A stretch of 13,770 nucleotides of DNA, taken from contig CAIUEQ010000093.1 in the NCBI GenBank assembly GCA_903898215.1, forward strand, positions 1 to 13,770. Direction: 5' to 3'. How positions within the stretch are numbered: the stretch's first letter is position 1; each line of letters starts with the position of its first letter. This DNA is from an uncultured Bacteroidota bacterium (GTDB lineage Bacteria; Bacteroidota; Bacteroidia; UKL13-3). The position numbers were made by a program, and so were the translations under genes. The notes under the pieces were generated by a model that made no database searches, was not told where the DNA came from, and saw nothing but the letters and a program-made list of their open reading frames with translations. Positions 5,998 through 13,770 of the stretch are shown piece by piece.

Positions 5998-8943
5998 TTG
6001 AAAAAGTATTCTGCAGTCATAATTTTTATCATTTTATCCTACGCATCTTTTGCGCAAGTTGATCGCATTAATTGGGGCAGGCCTAATGCTTGGGTCGATT
6101 CGGTTTATGCTACCATGAGTTTTGACGATCGCATCACACAGTTGATGATGATTGCTGCATGGTCGGGGAAAGATTCAACGCATATCAAGGATATTGAAAA
6201 ACATATCAAAGAGTTAAAAGTAGGCGGACTAATATTTTTTAAAGGCACTCCAACAAAACAAGCTCAACTTACAAATTACTACCAATCAATTTCTGCAATT
6301 CCTTTAATCATTGGAATTGATGGCGAATGGGGGCTTTCTATGCGAATAGACAGTACACCAATTTTTCCTAAGCAAATGGTTTTAGGTGGAAGTAGAAATG
6401 AAGAACTTACTTATCAAATGGGATTGAATATTGGAGTTCAATGTCGCAGGATTGGAATTCATTGGAACTTTGCTCCCGATGTAGATATCAATAATAATCC
6501 AAACAATCCTGTGATCAATGATCGCTCTTTTGGAGAAAATAAATTTTTGGTTGCCAAGTTGGGAGCGGCTTACGTTAAAGGTTTGCAGGATATGAATGTG
6601 GTAGCTTGCGCAAAACATTTTCCCGGTCATGGTGATGTGGAAACAGATTCACATTTTAGTTTGCCCTTAGTTCGCGGAAGCAGAAAACGTTTAGATTCTT
6701 TAGAATTATTTCCTTTTAATGAGTTGATAAAAAAAGGAGTAATGAGCATCATGTCGGCACATCTAAATGTTCCTGCCTTAGATAGTCTTCCAAATAATCC
6801 TTCTTCATTATCAAAACAAATCCTCACAAATTTATTGCGAAATGAAATGGGGTTTAATGGTTTGATTGTTACCGATGCCCTCAACATGAAAGGTGTTGCA
6901 GAAGTAAATGGTCCGGGTGAAGTTGCAGCTAAAGCTCTTGCTGCCGGAAATGATGTTTTATTGTTTGTGGAAGATGTACCGATGGCAGTTTCAAAAATCA
7001 AAGATTATGTTTCACTAGGGTTGATCGATACGTTACAAATAGAGTTGAGTTGTAAAAAAATATTGCAAACAAAATACTGGTTGGGGTTAAATCATTATAA
7101 GCCTGTTGAAGTCAATCATCTTACCGAAGATTTAAATTGTTGTGCCAACCAACTGATGATAAAAAAAATATTGAAACAAGGAATTGTGGTGGCAAAAAAT
7201 GAAGAGAAAATGATCCCATTTCAAAATCCTGAGTTGTATAATATTGCAGTTGTATCTATTGGCAGCAGCCAGTTTTCGGCATTTCAGGAAATGTGTACCA
7301 ACTATATCAAAGCCGATTATTACAGCATCGATAAAAGTGAAACACCAACAATGTTTGATACCTTATTGTCACAATTACAATCATACAATATGCTTGTTCT
7401 ATCGTTGCAAAACACGAGCAGATTCGTCAGTAAAAAACTTGGCTTAACAGTGCTTGAAATTGATTTCATCAATAAATTAACGCTCAACAAAAAGAATATT
7501 TTTGTGTGCAATGGAAATCCGTATATCCTCCGAAATTTTAGTAACTTAAAAAATGTAATAGTAAGTTATGAAGATTTGGAAATGAACAATAAACTTGCTG
7601 CCGAAATTTTATTTGGAGCAACAAAAGCTTCTGGTGCAATGCCTGTTACTGTGGATGAAAAATTTCCGATGGGTTGTGGTGTGATTACCGAAACGTTGGA
7701 TCGTTTTGAATATATCATGCCCGAAGAAAAAAACATCGATAGCGGCCCTTTTGCAATGATTGATAGTATCGTTGCTGATGCAATAACGAAAGGCGCAACA
7801 CCGGGTTGTCAGGTGCTCGTGGCTAAAGACGGAAAAGTTATTTACGATAAGTCATTTGGGTTTCATAATTACGATGGTGTAACACCAGTAAAAAATTATC
7901 ATTTGTATGATGTTGCATCACTCACAAAAGTTTTGGCAACAACACTTGCAATCATGCATTTGTATGAAGATCATAAAATAAAACTGGATGATAAATTAAG
8001 TGATTATTTGCCTTGGTTGAAACAAACAAACAAAGAAAATATGATTGTTCGTGATGTGCTTTTGCACCAAGCCGGGCTTATTCCATTTATTCCTTTTTAT
8101 AAAGCAACACTCATTAATGGAAAACCAAATCCTGCCGTTTATGCATTAGAAAAAGATTCAGATTTTAGTATTCCTGTTGCCCAAAATTTGTTTATCAATA
8201 AAAATTATGAAGAGATAATTTGGAAAACTATTGCGGATAGTGAGTTGAAAAATCCGGGAGAATATGCCTACTCCGATTTGGGTTTTATGATGTTGAGAAA
8301 AGTAGTAGAGCAAATTACCCAATCAGATTTTGAATCTTACCTCCGTAAAAATATTTACATTCCTTTAAACCTTTCTTGCCTGCAATTTAATCCGCTTGAA
8401 AAAGTAAATCCAGATTGGATTGTACCAACAGAAGTGGATACTATTTTCCGACAACAACAATTGAAAGGAACAGTTCATGATCCTGCTGCTGCAATGCTTG
8501 GAGGTGTTAGCGGACATGCAGGAATATTTTCAAATGCGAATGATATTGCCATTATTATGCAAATGCTTTTAAATGGCGGAACCTATGGAGGTAAAAGGAT
8601 TTTAAAAGAGGCAACGGTTAGAGAATTTACAAACAAACAAATACCAATCACTAAAAAAGGGTTAAAGAAAAATACTACAATAAGTCGCAGAGGTTTGGGT
8701 TTCGATAAACCAGAAACTGATCTGAAAAAACAAACTCCAACAAGTAAAGCGATGTCGCCACTTTCATTCGGGCATACTGGTTTTACGGGAACCTGCACTT
8801 GGGCCGACCCAAAAAATAATTTAGTTTATGTGTTTCTTTCTAATCGCGTAAACCCTTCGGCCGAAAACAAGAAATTGGTTGAGATGAATGTTAGAACCAG
8901 GATTTTAGATGTGGTATATGATATTTTGAAATCCACAAAATGA
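5998..8943 (+). CDS. Exported GH3 beta-N-acetylhexosaminidase fused to a class C beta-lactamase-like serine hydrolase
   Basis: A 981-residue protein in four parts. Residues 1-19 are a signal peptide, KK then a hydrophobic core ending ASFA before Q20. About 30-365 is a GH3 N-terminal domain with the NagZ-type signature KHFPGHGDVETDSH (K206-H219; D217 and H219 in the general-acid loop) and the predicted nucleophile D293 in GLIVTDALNM. About 380-570 resembles the GH3 C-terminal sandwich (AEILFGATKASGAMPVT). About 600-975 is a serine hydrolase domain with S641-L-T-K644, Y758-S-D and H926-T-G. The two activities fit cleavage of N-acetylglucosamine-containing muropeptides and hydrolysis of a peptide, ester or beta-lactam-like bond, most likely in the periplasm. 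An in-frame stop at 5980-5982 and no upstream ATG make TTG at 5998 the start. This fusion is known in Bacteroidota. Whether it confers beta-lactam resistance cannot be told. Confidence 0.92.
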   Translation: MKKYSAVIIFIILSYASFAQVDRINWGRPNAWVDSVYATMSFDDRITQLMMIAAWSGKDSTHIKDIEKHIKELKVGGLIFFKGTPTKQAQLTNYYQSISAIPLIIGIDGEWGLSMRIDSTPIFPKQMVLGGSRNEELTYQMGLNIGVQCRRIGIHWNFAPDVDINNNPNNPVINDRSFGENKFLVAKLGAAYVKGLQDMNVVACAKHFPGHGDVETDSHFSLPLVRGSRKRLDSLELFPFNELIKKGVMSIMSAHLNVPALDSLPNNPSSLSKQILTNLLRNEMGFNGLIVTDALNMKGVAEVNGPGEVAAKALAAGNDVLLFVEDVPMAVSKIKDYVSLGLIDTLQIELSCKKILQTKYWLGLNHYKPVEVNHLTEDLNCCANQLMIKKILKQGIVVAKNEEKMIPFQNPELYNIAVVSIGSSQFSAFQEMCTNYIKADYYSIDKSETPTMFDTLLSQLQSYNMLVLSLQNTSRFVSKKLGLTVLEIDFINKLTLNKKNIFVCNGNPYILRNFSNLKNVIVSYEDLEMNNKLAAEILFGATKASGAMPVTVDEKFPMGCGVITETLDRFEYIMPEEKNIDSGPFAMIDSIVADAITKGATPGCQVLVAKDGKVIYDKSFGFHNYDGVTPVKNYHLYDVASLTKVLATTLAIMHLYEDHKIKLDDKLSDYLPWLKQTNKENMIVRDVLLHQAGLIPFIPFYKATLINGKPNPAVYALEKDSDFSIPVAQNLFINKNYEEIIWKTIADSELKNPGEYAYSDLGFMMLRKVVEQITQSDFESYLRKNIYIPLNLSCLQFNPLEKVNPDWIVPTEVDTIFRQQQLKGTVHDPAAAMLGGVSGHAGIFSNANDIAIIMQMLLNGGTYGGKRILKEATVREFTNKQIPITKKGLKKNTTISRRGLGFDKPETDLKKQTPTSKAMSPLSFGHTGFTGTCTWADPKNNLVYVFLSNRVNPSAENKKLVEMNVRTRILDVVYDILKSTK

Positions 8944-9072
8944 TTTTTTTTATTACTAAAATGAAATAATCAACCATTAGGTAAAACATGATTTATATCT
9001 GTCAAAAATCTTTTACTAAAAAAAACAGGCTTTATCTTTAAATTGCAGCAATTTATCTATACCAACATATCA
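8944..9072. other. Intergenic spacer before the M6 protease
   Basis: A very AT-rich 129-base gap. It contains a run of T right after the GH3 fusion stop (8944-8949), without a hairpin in front of it, and the promoter-like octamer listed separately. No gene is seen. Confidence 0.6.
9033..9040 (+). promoter_or_regulatory. Possible Bacteroidota -7 element TATCTTTA
   Basis: TATCTTTA matches the Bacteroidota -7 consensus TAnnTTTG at five of six defined positions. It lies 32 bases upstream of the ATG at 9073, which would give a leader of about 25 bases. No clear TTG -33 element is found at the usual ~19-base spacing, so this is a weak candidate. Confidence 0.3.
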
Positions 9073-11418
9073 ATGAAACATTTATCTTTAATCATTTTAT
9101 TCGCAGTATTTACTTCTTTAGTTTCGGTTGCACAGCGTTCTAATTGTTCGGTGTCACCTTATCCTATCACACAAACTCAGTCTGACGGAAGTAAAATTAC
9201 CTTATACGCTTTTGGAAACGAAGCGGTAAATTATCTTGAAACAGCAGAAGGTTATACCGTATTAAAAAACAGCAATAATCTATTCGAATATGCAATAATA
9301 GGTTTAGACGGAAACCTAACGTTAAGTGGTTTGAATGCAAGTGATGAAAAGCCAATTATCAATGGCAAAACCGACATGCAAAAACATTTACGTTATAGCG
9401 CACAACAAGTTTCTTTGCTCAATCAATATCACGACAATCTTCAGGAAAAAAATGTTTTTAATAAGGCTGCGGCAAATGTTTTTCCTCCAACCGGTAATAG
9501 AAAAATTATGGTTGTATTGATGGAATTTCCGGATCTAAGATCAACTATTACTAAAGCAGATTTTGTATTGCTTTTTAACCAAACAAATTATTTCGGGATA
9601 GGCAGTTTTAAAGATTATTACCAGAAATCATCATTTGGAAGATTGAATCTTACAGTTGATGTGTTTGGCTGGTTCATGGCACCCAATAGTTATTTATCAT
9701 ACAAATCGGCAACAACTTCATTGCTTTCACGTGCAGCTTTTTGCGCTGATTCATCGGGTGTTGATTTTTCACAATATGATTCAGATAATGACGGATTCGT
9801 GGATGCAATTATGGTAATGCATGCAGGAATCGGTGCTGAAGAAGCTAATGCACCAAATTCATCAAATTATATTTGGTCGTTTCGCTCTTCATGGGCTTCC
9901 TCACCAACTTATAATCATACCAAAAAAATCTATGCTTATGCGATGTTTCCAGAAAGAAGATATTACACTAATGCAATGGTTGGAATAGGTGTGATGACCC
10001 ATGAGTTTGGACATATCCTAGATCTTCCGGATCTATATGCTACAAACTATAATGGTTCAGGTGTTGTTGGTCCGGAAGGTGTTGGTGATTTTGCAAATAT
10101 GGCAGGTGGGCCATGGCTTAACAACGAACGTACTCCTTGTATGCACGATGCATTTTCAAAAATTCTTCTTGGATGGCTAACACCTACATTGTTAACTAGC
10201 ACCGGTACTTATACTATTGCAAAAGCTGTTGCTGACAGCAACTTTGCATTCAGAATAAATACAACTCGCAGCAATGAATATTTTTTATTGGAGAACAAAC
10301 AAAATAAAGGATTCGATAAATATATTCCGGGACGAGGATTAGCTATCTGGCATGTGAATACTTTGATGGCCGGAAAACTTTCTACAAATGGAAATAATGC
10401 AAATAATGATACCGCCAACGAAGGTCTTGGAATACTTCAAGCAGATGCAAGACGAGATCTTGAAAAAGGTGTGAATCGAGGAGATAATGGAGATTTGTTT
10501 CCAGGGTTAACAAACAATCATAATGTTACTCCTTATACAAATCCAAATACTAGTTTGGTATATAAAGTTGGAGGAGTTCATCAATCATCAAATATTTATA
10601 TTACCGGAATCATGATTAATCCGGATAGCTCAATCACTTTTAAATTTGGAACAGTTGCAAGTGCATCTTACAATGTTTCAACAACTTCAGGATGCGTTCC
10701 TCTTAAGGTTGTATTCACTAACAGTTCTGTGTTCACCAATAGTTATAAATGGGATCTCGGTGACGGAACAACATCAACAGATATTAATCAAAGTCATACA
10801 TATACCAGTCCCGGAATTTATTCTGTTTGGCTAAGCGTAATGGATTCAACAGGTGCTGTTGCCGATTCGGTAAACCAAACGATAACAGTAAATAATTCTC
10901 CTTTTGCCCAAGCAGGTTTTGAAAGGTTTGGAGATGTTATTCATTTTTCAAATTCATCAACGGGAGCAGCAAGTTATCTTTGGCAGTTTGGAAATTTCAC
11001 CTCAAGTAAAAAAGTATTAGATTCTTTTGATCTGAGAAATATAAAAGATTCAGGAATAGTAGATTTTACGATGGTAGCTTTCAGTTCTAATGGATGTACA
11101 GATACAGCTAAGTTTTCAATTGATGTTTGGAAAACCGGGATAAATAATTTGAATCCCAATGGCTTAAAAATAAATGTATATCCAAACCCTATTGAACAAA
11201 CATCAGTGATATCATTTACCACAAATAAAACTGAAACGGTAAGTATTGAGATCTTTAATATGTTAGGCGAAAAAATTGCAGTGATCGAAAATAAAGAATT
11301 ACAAAGCGGCTTGCATGAGTATGCTATTTCGAAAGATATGTTAACCTCAAGCGGGGTGTATCTTTTAAAAATAAATTCATCCTCTCAAAATGGTTTTGTT
11401 AGGCTATTGAAAAATTAG
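9073..11418 (+). CDS. Secreted M6-family metalloprotease with PKD-like domains and T9SS sorting domain
   Basis: A 781-residue protein. I place the start at ATG 9073 because MKHLSLIILFAVF...SVAQ is a proper signal peptide (cleavage near A20); a frame-extending TTG at 9043 would add ten polar residues in front. Residues ~21-140 look like an M6 propeptide-type region (YLETAEGYTVLKN). The catalytic domain (~145-430) carries the zinc motif HEFGH (H310, E311, H314) followed by ILDLPDLY, and a Met-turn-like FANMAGG. The usual Gly after HExxHxx is Asp (D317). PKD-like domains follow at about 530-610 (YKWDLGDG, SHTYTSPGIYSV) and, weaker, 613-690. VYPNP (702-706) opens the type IX sorting domain ending in GFVRLLKN. 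It should be secreted across the outer membrane to degrade extracellular protein. It is two bases from comF. Confidence 0.92.
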   Translation: MKHLSLIILFAVFTSLVSVAQRSNCSVSPYPITQTQSDGSKITLYAFGNEAVNYLETAEGYTVLKNSNNLFEYAIIGLDGNLTLSGLNASDEKPIINGKTDMQKHLRYSAQQVSLLNQYHDNLQEKNVFNKAAANVFPPTGNRKIMVVLMEFPDLRSTITKADFVLLFNQTNYFGIGSFKDYYQKSSFGRLNLTVDVFGWFMAPNSYLSYKSATTSLLSRAAFCADSSGVDFSQYDSDNDGFVDAIMVMHAGIGAEEANAPNSSNYIWSFRSSWASSPTYNHTKKIYAYAMFPERRYYTNAMVGIGVMTHEFGHILDLPDLYATNYNGSGVVGPEGVGDFANMAGGPWLNNERTPCMHDAFSKILLGWLTPTLLTSTGTYTIAKAVADSNFAFRINTTRSNEYFLLENKQNKGFDKYIPGRGLAIWHVNTLMAGKLSTNGNNANNDTANEGLGILQADARRDLEKGVNRGDNGDLFPGLTNNHNVTPYTNPNTSLVYKVGGVHQSSNIYITGIMINPDSSITFKFGTVASASYNVSTTSGCVPLKVVFTNSSVFTNSYKWDLGDGTTSTDINQSHTYTSPGIYSVWLSVMDSTGAVADSVNQTITVNNSPFAQAGFERFGDVIHFSNSSTGAASYLWQFGNFTSSKKVLDSFDLRNIKDSGIVDFTMVAFSSNGCTDTAKFSIDVWKTGINNLNPNGLKINVYPNPIEQTSVISFTTNKTETVSIEIFNMLGEKIAVIENKELQSGLHEYAISKDMLTSSGVYLLKINSSSQNGFVRLLKN

Positions 11419-11420
11419 GT

Positions 11421-12098
11421 ATGCTTCACGATCTGCTCGGCATTTTTTTTCCAAAACTATGTATCGGGTGTAATCGTACACTCTTAAAAAACGAGGAATA
11501 CATTTGTTCATCGTGTAATTATCATCTTCCTGTTACCAATTATCATTTGCTTAAAAACAATCCTCTTGAAAAAACATTTTGGGGAAGAGTGCAAATTGAA
11601 AATGCATTTTCTTTTTTGTTTTTTAAAAAAGGGAATATCACTCAGCACTTACTACACGAGTTAAAATATAAGGGAAATAAAGAGTTGGGCATCTTCTTAG
11701 GAAATATCTATGGAGAGAAATTACAAAAACATATTGGTGATATTGATTGTGTGGTTTCTATTCCACTTCATAAAAGCAAACTTAAAAAACGCGGATATAA
11801 CCAAAGTGATTTTTTTGCATCAGGACTTTCCTCTCAATTAAAACTTGAAGACTTGAGTGCTTTTATTTATAAAACCAAAGCCAACGAAACTCAAACAAAG
11901 AAAAGCCGTTACGAGCGTTGGGAAAATGTTGAGCAAATTTTTGAGCTTTCAAATAAAGAGATATTTAAAAATAAGCATGTGTTGCTTGTTGATGATGTAA
12001 TTACAACCGGAGCTACAATTGAAGCATGCGCTCAAACATTGGCAAATGTTACCAACTGCAAAGTAAGTGTTGCCAGTATTGCCATAACAGCACTATAA
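11421..12098 (+). CDS. comF: ComF family phosphoribosyltransferase-like protein
   Basis: A 225-residue protein of the usual ComF length. The N-terminus has a four-cysteine zinc-ribbon-like motif, CIGC (C14, C17) and CSSC (C29, C32). The C-terminal part is a type I phosphoribosyltransferase fold with VVSIPLHKSKLKKRGYNQS and the PRPP-binding loop VLLVDDVITTGAT (187-199; D191, D192). ComF homologues support uptake or processing of transforming DNA and recombination; in many Bacteroidota the protein is annotated only by family. No signal peptide or membrane segment is present, so it is cytoplasmic. The ATG lies two bases after the stop of the M6 protease gene, implying co-transcription, although the functions look unrelated. 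The stop codon lies inside a 9-bp inverted repeat. Natural competence cannot be inferred from this gene alone. Confidence 0.92.
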   Translation: MLHDLLGIFFPKLCIGCNRTLLKNEEYICSSCNYHLPVTNYHLLKNNPLEKTFWGRVQIENAFSFLFFKKGNITQHLLHELKYKGNKELGIFLGNIYGEKLQKHIGDIDCVVSIPLHKSKLKKRGYNQSDFFASGLSSQLKLEDLSAFIYKTKANETQTKKSRYERWENVEQIFELSNKEIFKNKHVLLVDDVITTGATIEACAQTLANVTNCKVSVASIAITAL

Positions 12099-12137
12099 TG
12101 TGTCCTAATTCACAAAAGTTTGACGATAATTATAGTG
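12091..12137. promoter_or_regulatory. 9-bp perfect inverted repeat over the comF stop
   Basis: CACTATAAT (12091-12099) and ATTATAGTG (12129-12137) are exact reverse complements separated by 29 bases, and the comF TAA (12096-12098) lies in the left arm. The stem is AT-rich and no T-run follows, so it is a poor intrinsic terminator. It could be an RNA hairpin at the 3' end, an operator for the next gene (start 12180), or chance. Confidence 0.4.
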
Positions 12138-12179
12138 TATCGATTGGAATGATCTATTTACTTTCGCCTAATAGTTTAT

Positions 12180-13649
12180 ATGAAGTTACTAATAAGAACG
12201 ATTTTTTGTTTATCCTTGATTAATGTTGCTAGCGCTCAACAAACATGGGGATTGGCAGGTAGCAATTATGCTGGCGTTTCAAACATTGATTTAAATCCAA
12301 GCAGCATGATATTTTCAAAATGCACTTGGGATCTAAATCTAATGAGTGTTGATGGAAGTTTACTGAATAACAGTTTTTATACAAGCTCGCAGTTTGCCTT
12401 CCCTCAGTTTTTTAAACCTGAAATAACATTTGCAACTTCAAATATGTCGAATAAGACAAAACAGCAAGCAGCAGATTTGGTTATCACCGATAATATTCAA
12501 AACACAACATTTCTTAATATTTCTTCAACTATCAAAGGACCTTCATTTATGTTTACAAATGGGGATGATGCTTTTGCAATTACTACTGCATTAAGAGGAG
12601 GTGTTAGCGCGTTTAATTTACCTAAAACGCTAGTGCAACTGGCATACGAAAACCTTAACGCCCCCTCTCTTTACAATCAACCTTTCAAAGTGGATAATGG
12701 GGTAGCTGGTGCTGCAATGGCGTGGTTTGAAGTAGGTGGAAGTTATGCAAAGAAACTATCAGAAAACGCCAAATATATTTATGCCGGAGGTGTTTCGTTA
12801 AAAGCACTTGTGGGATTTGCCGGTGGTTATGGATTGAGTAATAGTATTGATTATACCGTTCCTTATCGTGGGAATTTTTCACCTACAAATCTCAACTTAG
12901 GTTATGGACATTCGATAAACACCGAAAAAGCACCAATCTCCCTTTCAAACCCATTGGGAAGCGGCACTACAATGGATATTGGGTTTACGGTGATACAAAA
13001 GAAGCACACAAAATCACGGCCATATTACAGTTGTCCAAATCTTACTGGAGGATCGTCTTCACAATATACTACAGCTAAAAATTATAAATGGAAATTCGGA
13101 TTTTCATTAATTGATTTGGGAGGAATTACTTTTTCCAATAGTGCTTCAGCTTATAATTATAAAAATGTTGATACTTCTTGGGATAAGATCACAAGAGTAA
13201 ATCCAAAAACACTTGCTCAGGTTGATCAGCTTATGTATGATAAATTTAATGGAGCTAATAATGCTTCAGTGACCAATCGGTTTTTTGTTTGGGCTCCATC
13301 AGCAGCGAGTATCCAATACGATTATAATTTTAACGATTTGATTTATGCAAATTTCAGTGTCGTACAACGTGTTGTGATTAATACTGAAGCACGATTAGCT
13401 CGAATGAATACACTTGCTTTCACTCCAAGATATGAAAGGTCTGACCTGGAAATTGCACTACCATTTATTTTAAACGAATACCTATATCCTAATTTAGGTT
13501 TGATGGTGAGATACAAATTCTTTTTTATTGGAAGCGACCAACTTGGTTCAACTCTTGGGTTTGCATCACTTTATGGATTGAATTTATATTTTGGATTTAA
13601 GATCAATCATATTGGCCGAATAGGCTCAGATCCGAGAATGGTTTATTAG
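12180..13649 (+). CDS. Predicted outer-membrane barrel protein, DUF5723-like
   Basis: A 489-residue protein beginning with a signal peptide MKLLIRTIFCLSLINVASA (cleavage near A19 before QQTWG). The mature N-terminus reads GLAGSNYAGVSNIDLNPSSM, followed by WDLNLMSVDGSLLNNSFY. I recognise this as the style of the Bacteroidota DUF5723 family, whose members have AGV.NI.LNPA at the start of an outer-membrane beta-barrel. The rest alternates aromatic and polar residues in short strands separated by Gly/Asn turns, and the end (SLYGLNLYFGFKINHIGR) is rich in alternating strands as in barrel C-termini. No catalytic motif and no T9SS tail are seen. Function is unknown; a porin-like or outer-membrane structural role is inferred. 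An 81-base gap with an inverted repeat separates it from comF, so it may have its own promoter. It converges with the gene remnant on the opposite strand. Confidence 0.75.
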   Translation: MKLLIRTIFCLSLINVASAQQTWGLAGSNYAGVSNIDLNPSSMIFSKCTWDLNLMSVDGSLLNNSFYTSSQFAFPQFFKPEITFATSNMSNKTKQQAADLVITDNIQNTTFLNISSTIKGPSFMFTNGDDAFAITTALRGGVSAFNLPKTLVQLAYENLNAPSLYNQPFKVDNGVAGAAMAWFEVGGSYAKKLSENAKYIYAGGVSLKALVGFAGGYGLSNSIDYTVPYRGNFSPTNLNLGYGHSINTEKAPISLSNPLGSGTTMDIGFTVIQKKHTKSRPYYSCPNLTGGSSSQYTTAKNYKWKFGFSLIDLGGITFSNSASAYNYKNVDTSWDKITRVNPKTLAQVDQLMYDKFNGANNASVTNRFFVWAPSAASIQYDYNFNDLIYANFSVVQRVVINTEARLARMNTLAFTPRYERSDLEIALPFILNEYLYPNLGLMVRYKFFFIGSDQLGSTLGFASLYGLNLYFGFKINHIGRIGSDPRMVY

Positions 13650-13671
13650 ACATCTTTTATCATTCAGGGTT

Positions 13672-13698
13672 AGATTCCTCACTTTGTTCGGAATGACA
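13672..13698. repeat. Dispersed-type palindromic repeat (AGATTCC...GGAATGACA)
   Basis: ATTCC (13674-13678) and GGAAT (13690-13694) pair around an 11-base loop. On the minus strand it reads TGTCATTCCG, ACAAAGTG, AGGAATCT, the form of a palindrome I recall being scattered between genes in many bacterial genomes including Bacteroidota. A weaker outer pair flanks it: ATTCAGGG (13662-13669) with CTCTGAAT (13703-13710), seven of eight matching. It supplies the stop codon of the minus-strand frame beside it. Confidence 0.6.
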
Positions 13699-13770
13699 AT
13701 TGCTCTGAATATTTGTAATCTCCATTAAAGTCAGTTTGTTTTAAACGATAGTAAGAAACACCTGAATAAG
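13679..13770 (-). pseudogene. 3' remnant of a T9SS cargo-like protein gene
   Basis: The minus strand is open from the window edge (first full codon 13766-13768) to TGA at 13679-13681, 29 residues. It contains SGVSYYRLKQTDFNGDYKYSE, in two stretches YYRLKQTDFNGDY and KYSE. This is a very characteristic signature of Bacteroidota surface proteins, where it stands just before the ~70-90-residue type IX sorting domain that begins with a PNP motif. Here only EQLSFRTK follows, and the stop lies inside the palindromic repeat. The convergent gene ends at 13649, leaving about 30 bases, so no sorting domain can be encoded in any frame. The protein is thus probably C-terminally truncated and mis-localised, or the gene is a pseudogene; the upstream part is outside the window. 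It is too short and edge-placed to assign a function. Confidence 0.7.

Noticed and set aside
6382..7001. Two minus-strand open frames (82 and 124 codons) inside the GH3 domain
   Set aside because: They lie antisense to strongly conserved GH3 motifs, have no recognisable domains and are explained by codon composition of the real gene.
8944..8990. Intrinsic terminator after the GH3 fusion
   Set aside because: There is a T-run but no preceding stem.
8951..9020. Direct repeat TTACTAAAA in the spacer before the protease
   Set aside because: Short and AT-rich, so expected by chance in this composition.
9043..9072. Upstream TTG start for the M6 protease
   Set aside because: It adds ten polar residues before a complete signal peptide that begins naturally at ATG 9073.
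12144..12166. TTG plus TACTTTCG as a promoter for the barrel gene
   Set aside because: The spacing between the two parts is 12 bases, well short of the usual ~19, and the -7 part has a mismatch.
12026..12223. 65-codon plus-strand frame overlapping the end of comF and the start of the barrel gene
   Set aside because: It covers the comF 3' end and the signal-peptide region of the next gene in another frame and has no family features.

Overview
The window looks like an AT-rich chromosomal segment of a Bacteroidota bacterium, probably Sphingobacteriia/Chitinophagia-like. The evidence is two proteins with a C-terminal type IX secretion (T9SS) sorting domain, the tail of a third cargo-like protein, a Bacteroidota-type MutL, a GH3/beta-lactamase fusion typical of the phylum, frequent TTG starts and no strong Shine-Dalgarno sequences. 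I see no tRNA, rRNA, CRISPR array, transposase or phage gene.

Left part, 1-3717, plus strand: four tightly packed genes that read as one transcription unit. They are a 5'-truncated secreted FG-GAP/VCBS repeat protein with a T9SS tail, a GT2-like glycosyltransferase, an FkbM-like methyltransferase-fold protein and an FkbM methyltransferase. Junctions are a 4-base TTGA overlap, a 1-base gap and a direct stop/start abutment. The set suggests making or decorating a surface glycan, but the substrate cannot be read from sequence.

Intergenic 3718-4043 separates convergent genes and holds no gene. It contains an imperfect palindrome of about 238 bp (3740-3977) followed directly by two smaller hairpins (3978-4013, 4015-4027). 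It resembles a decayed MITE-like or fold-back element beside REP-like palindromes.

Middle, 4044-8943: mutL on the minus strand, with an intact GHKL ATPase and degenerate C-terminal endonuclease motifs, is divergent from a 981-residue exported GH3-beta-lactamase fusion starting at TTG.

Right part, 9073-13649, plus strand: a secreted M6-type metalloprotease with PKD-like domains and a T9SS tail, then comF two bases later, then a predicted outer-membrane barrel protein (DUF5723-like). A 9-bp inverted repeat straddles the comF stop.

Right edge, 13679-13770, minus strand: the end of an open frame carrying the YYRLKQTDFNGDYKYSE signature usually found just before a T9SS sorting domain. It stops inside a dispersed-type palindromic repeat, with no room for the sorting domain. 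It appears to be a gene remnant.

No complete undescribed system is evident. The items most worth checking are the long palindromic element, the repeat-truncated cargo gene, the MutL endonuclease site and the coupled glycosyltransferase/methyltransferase cassette.
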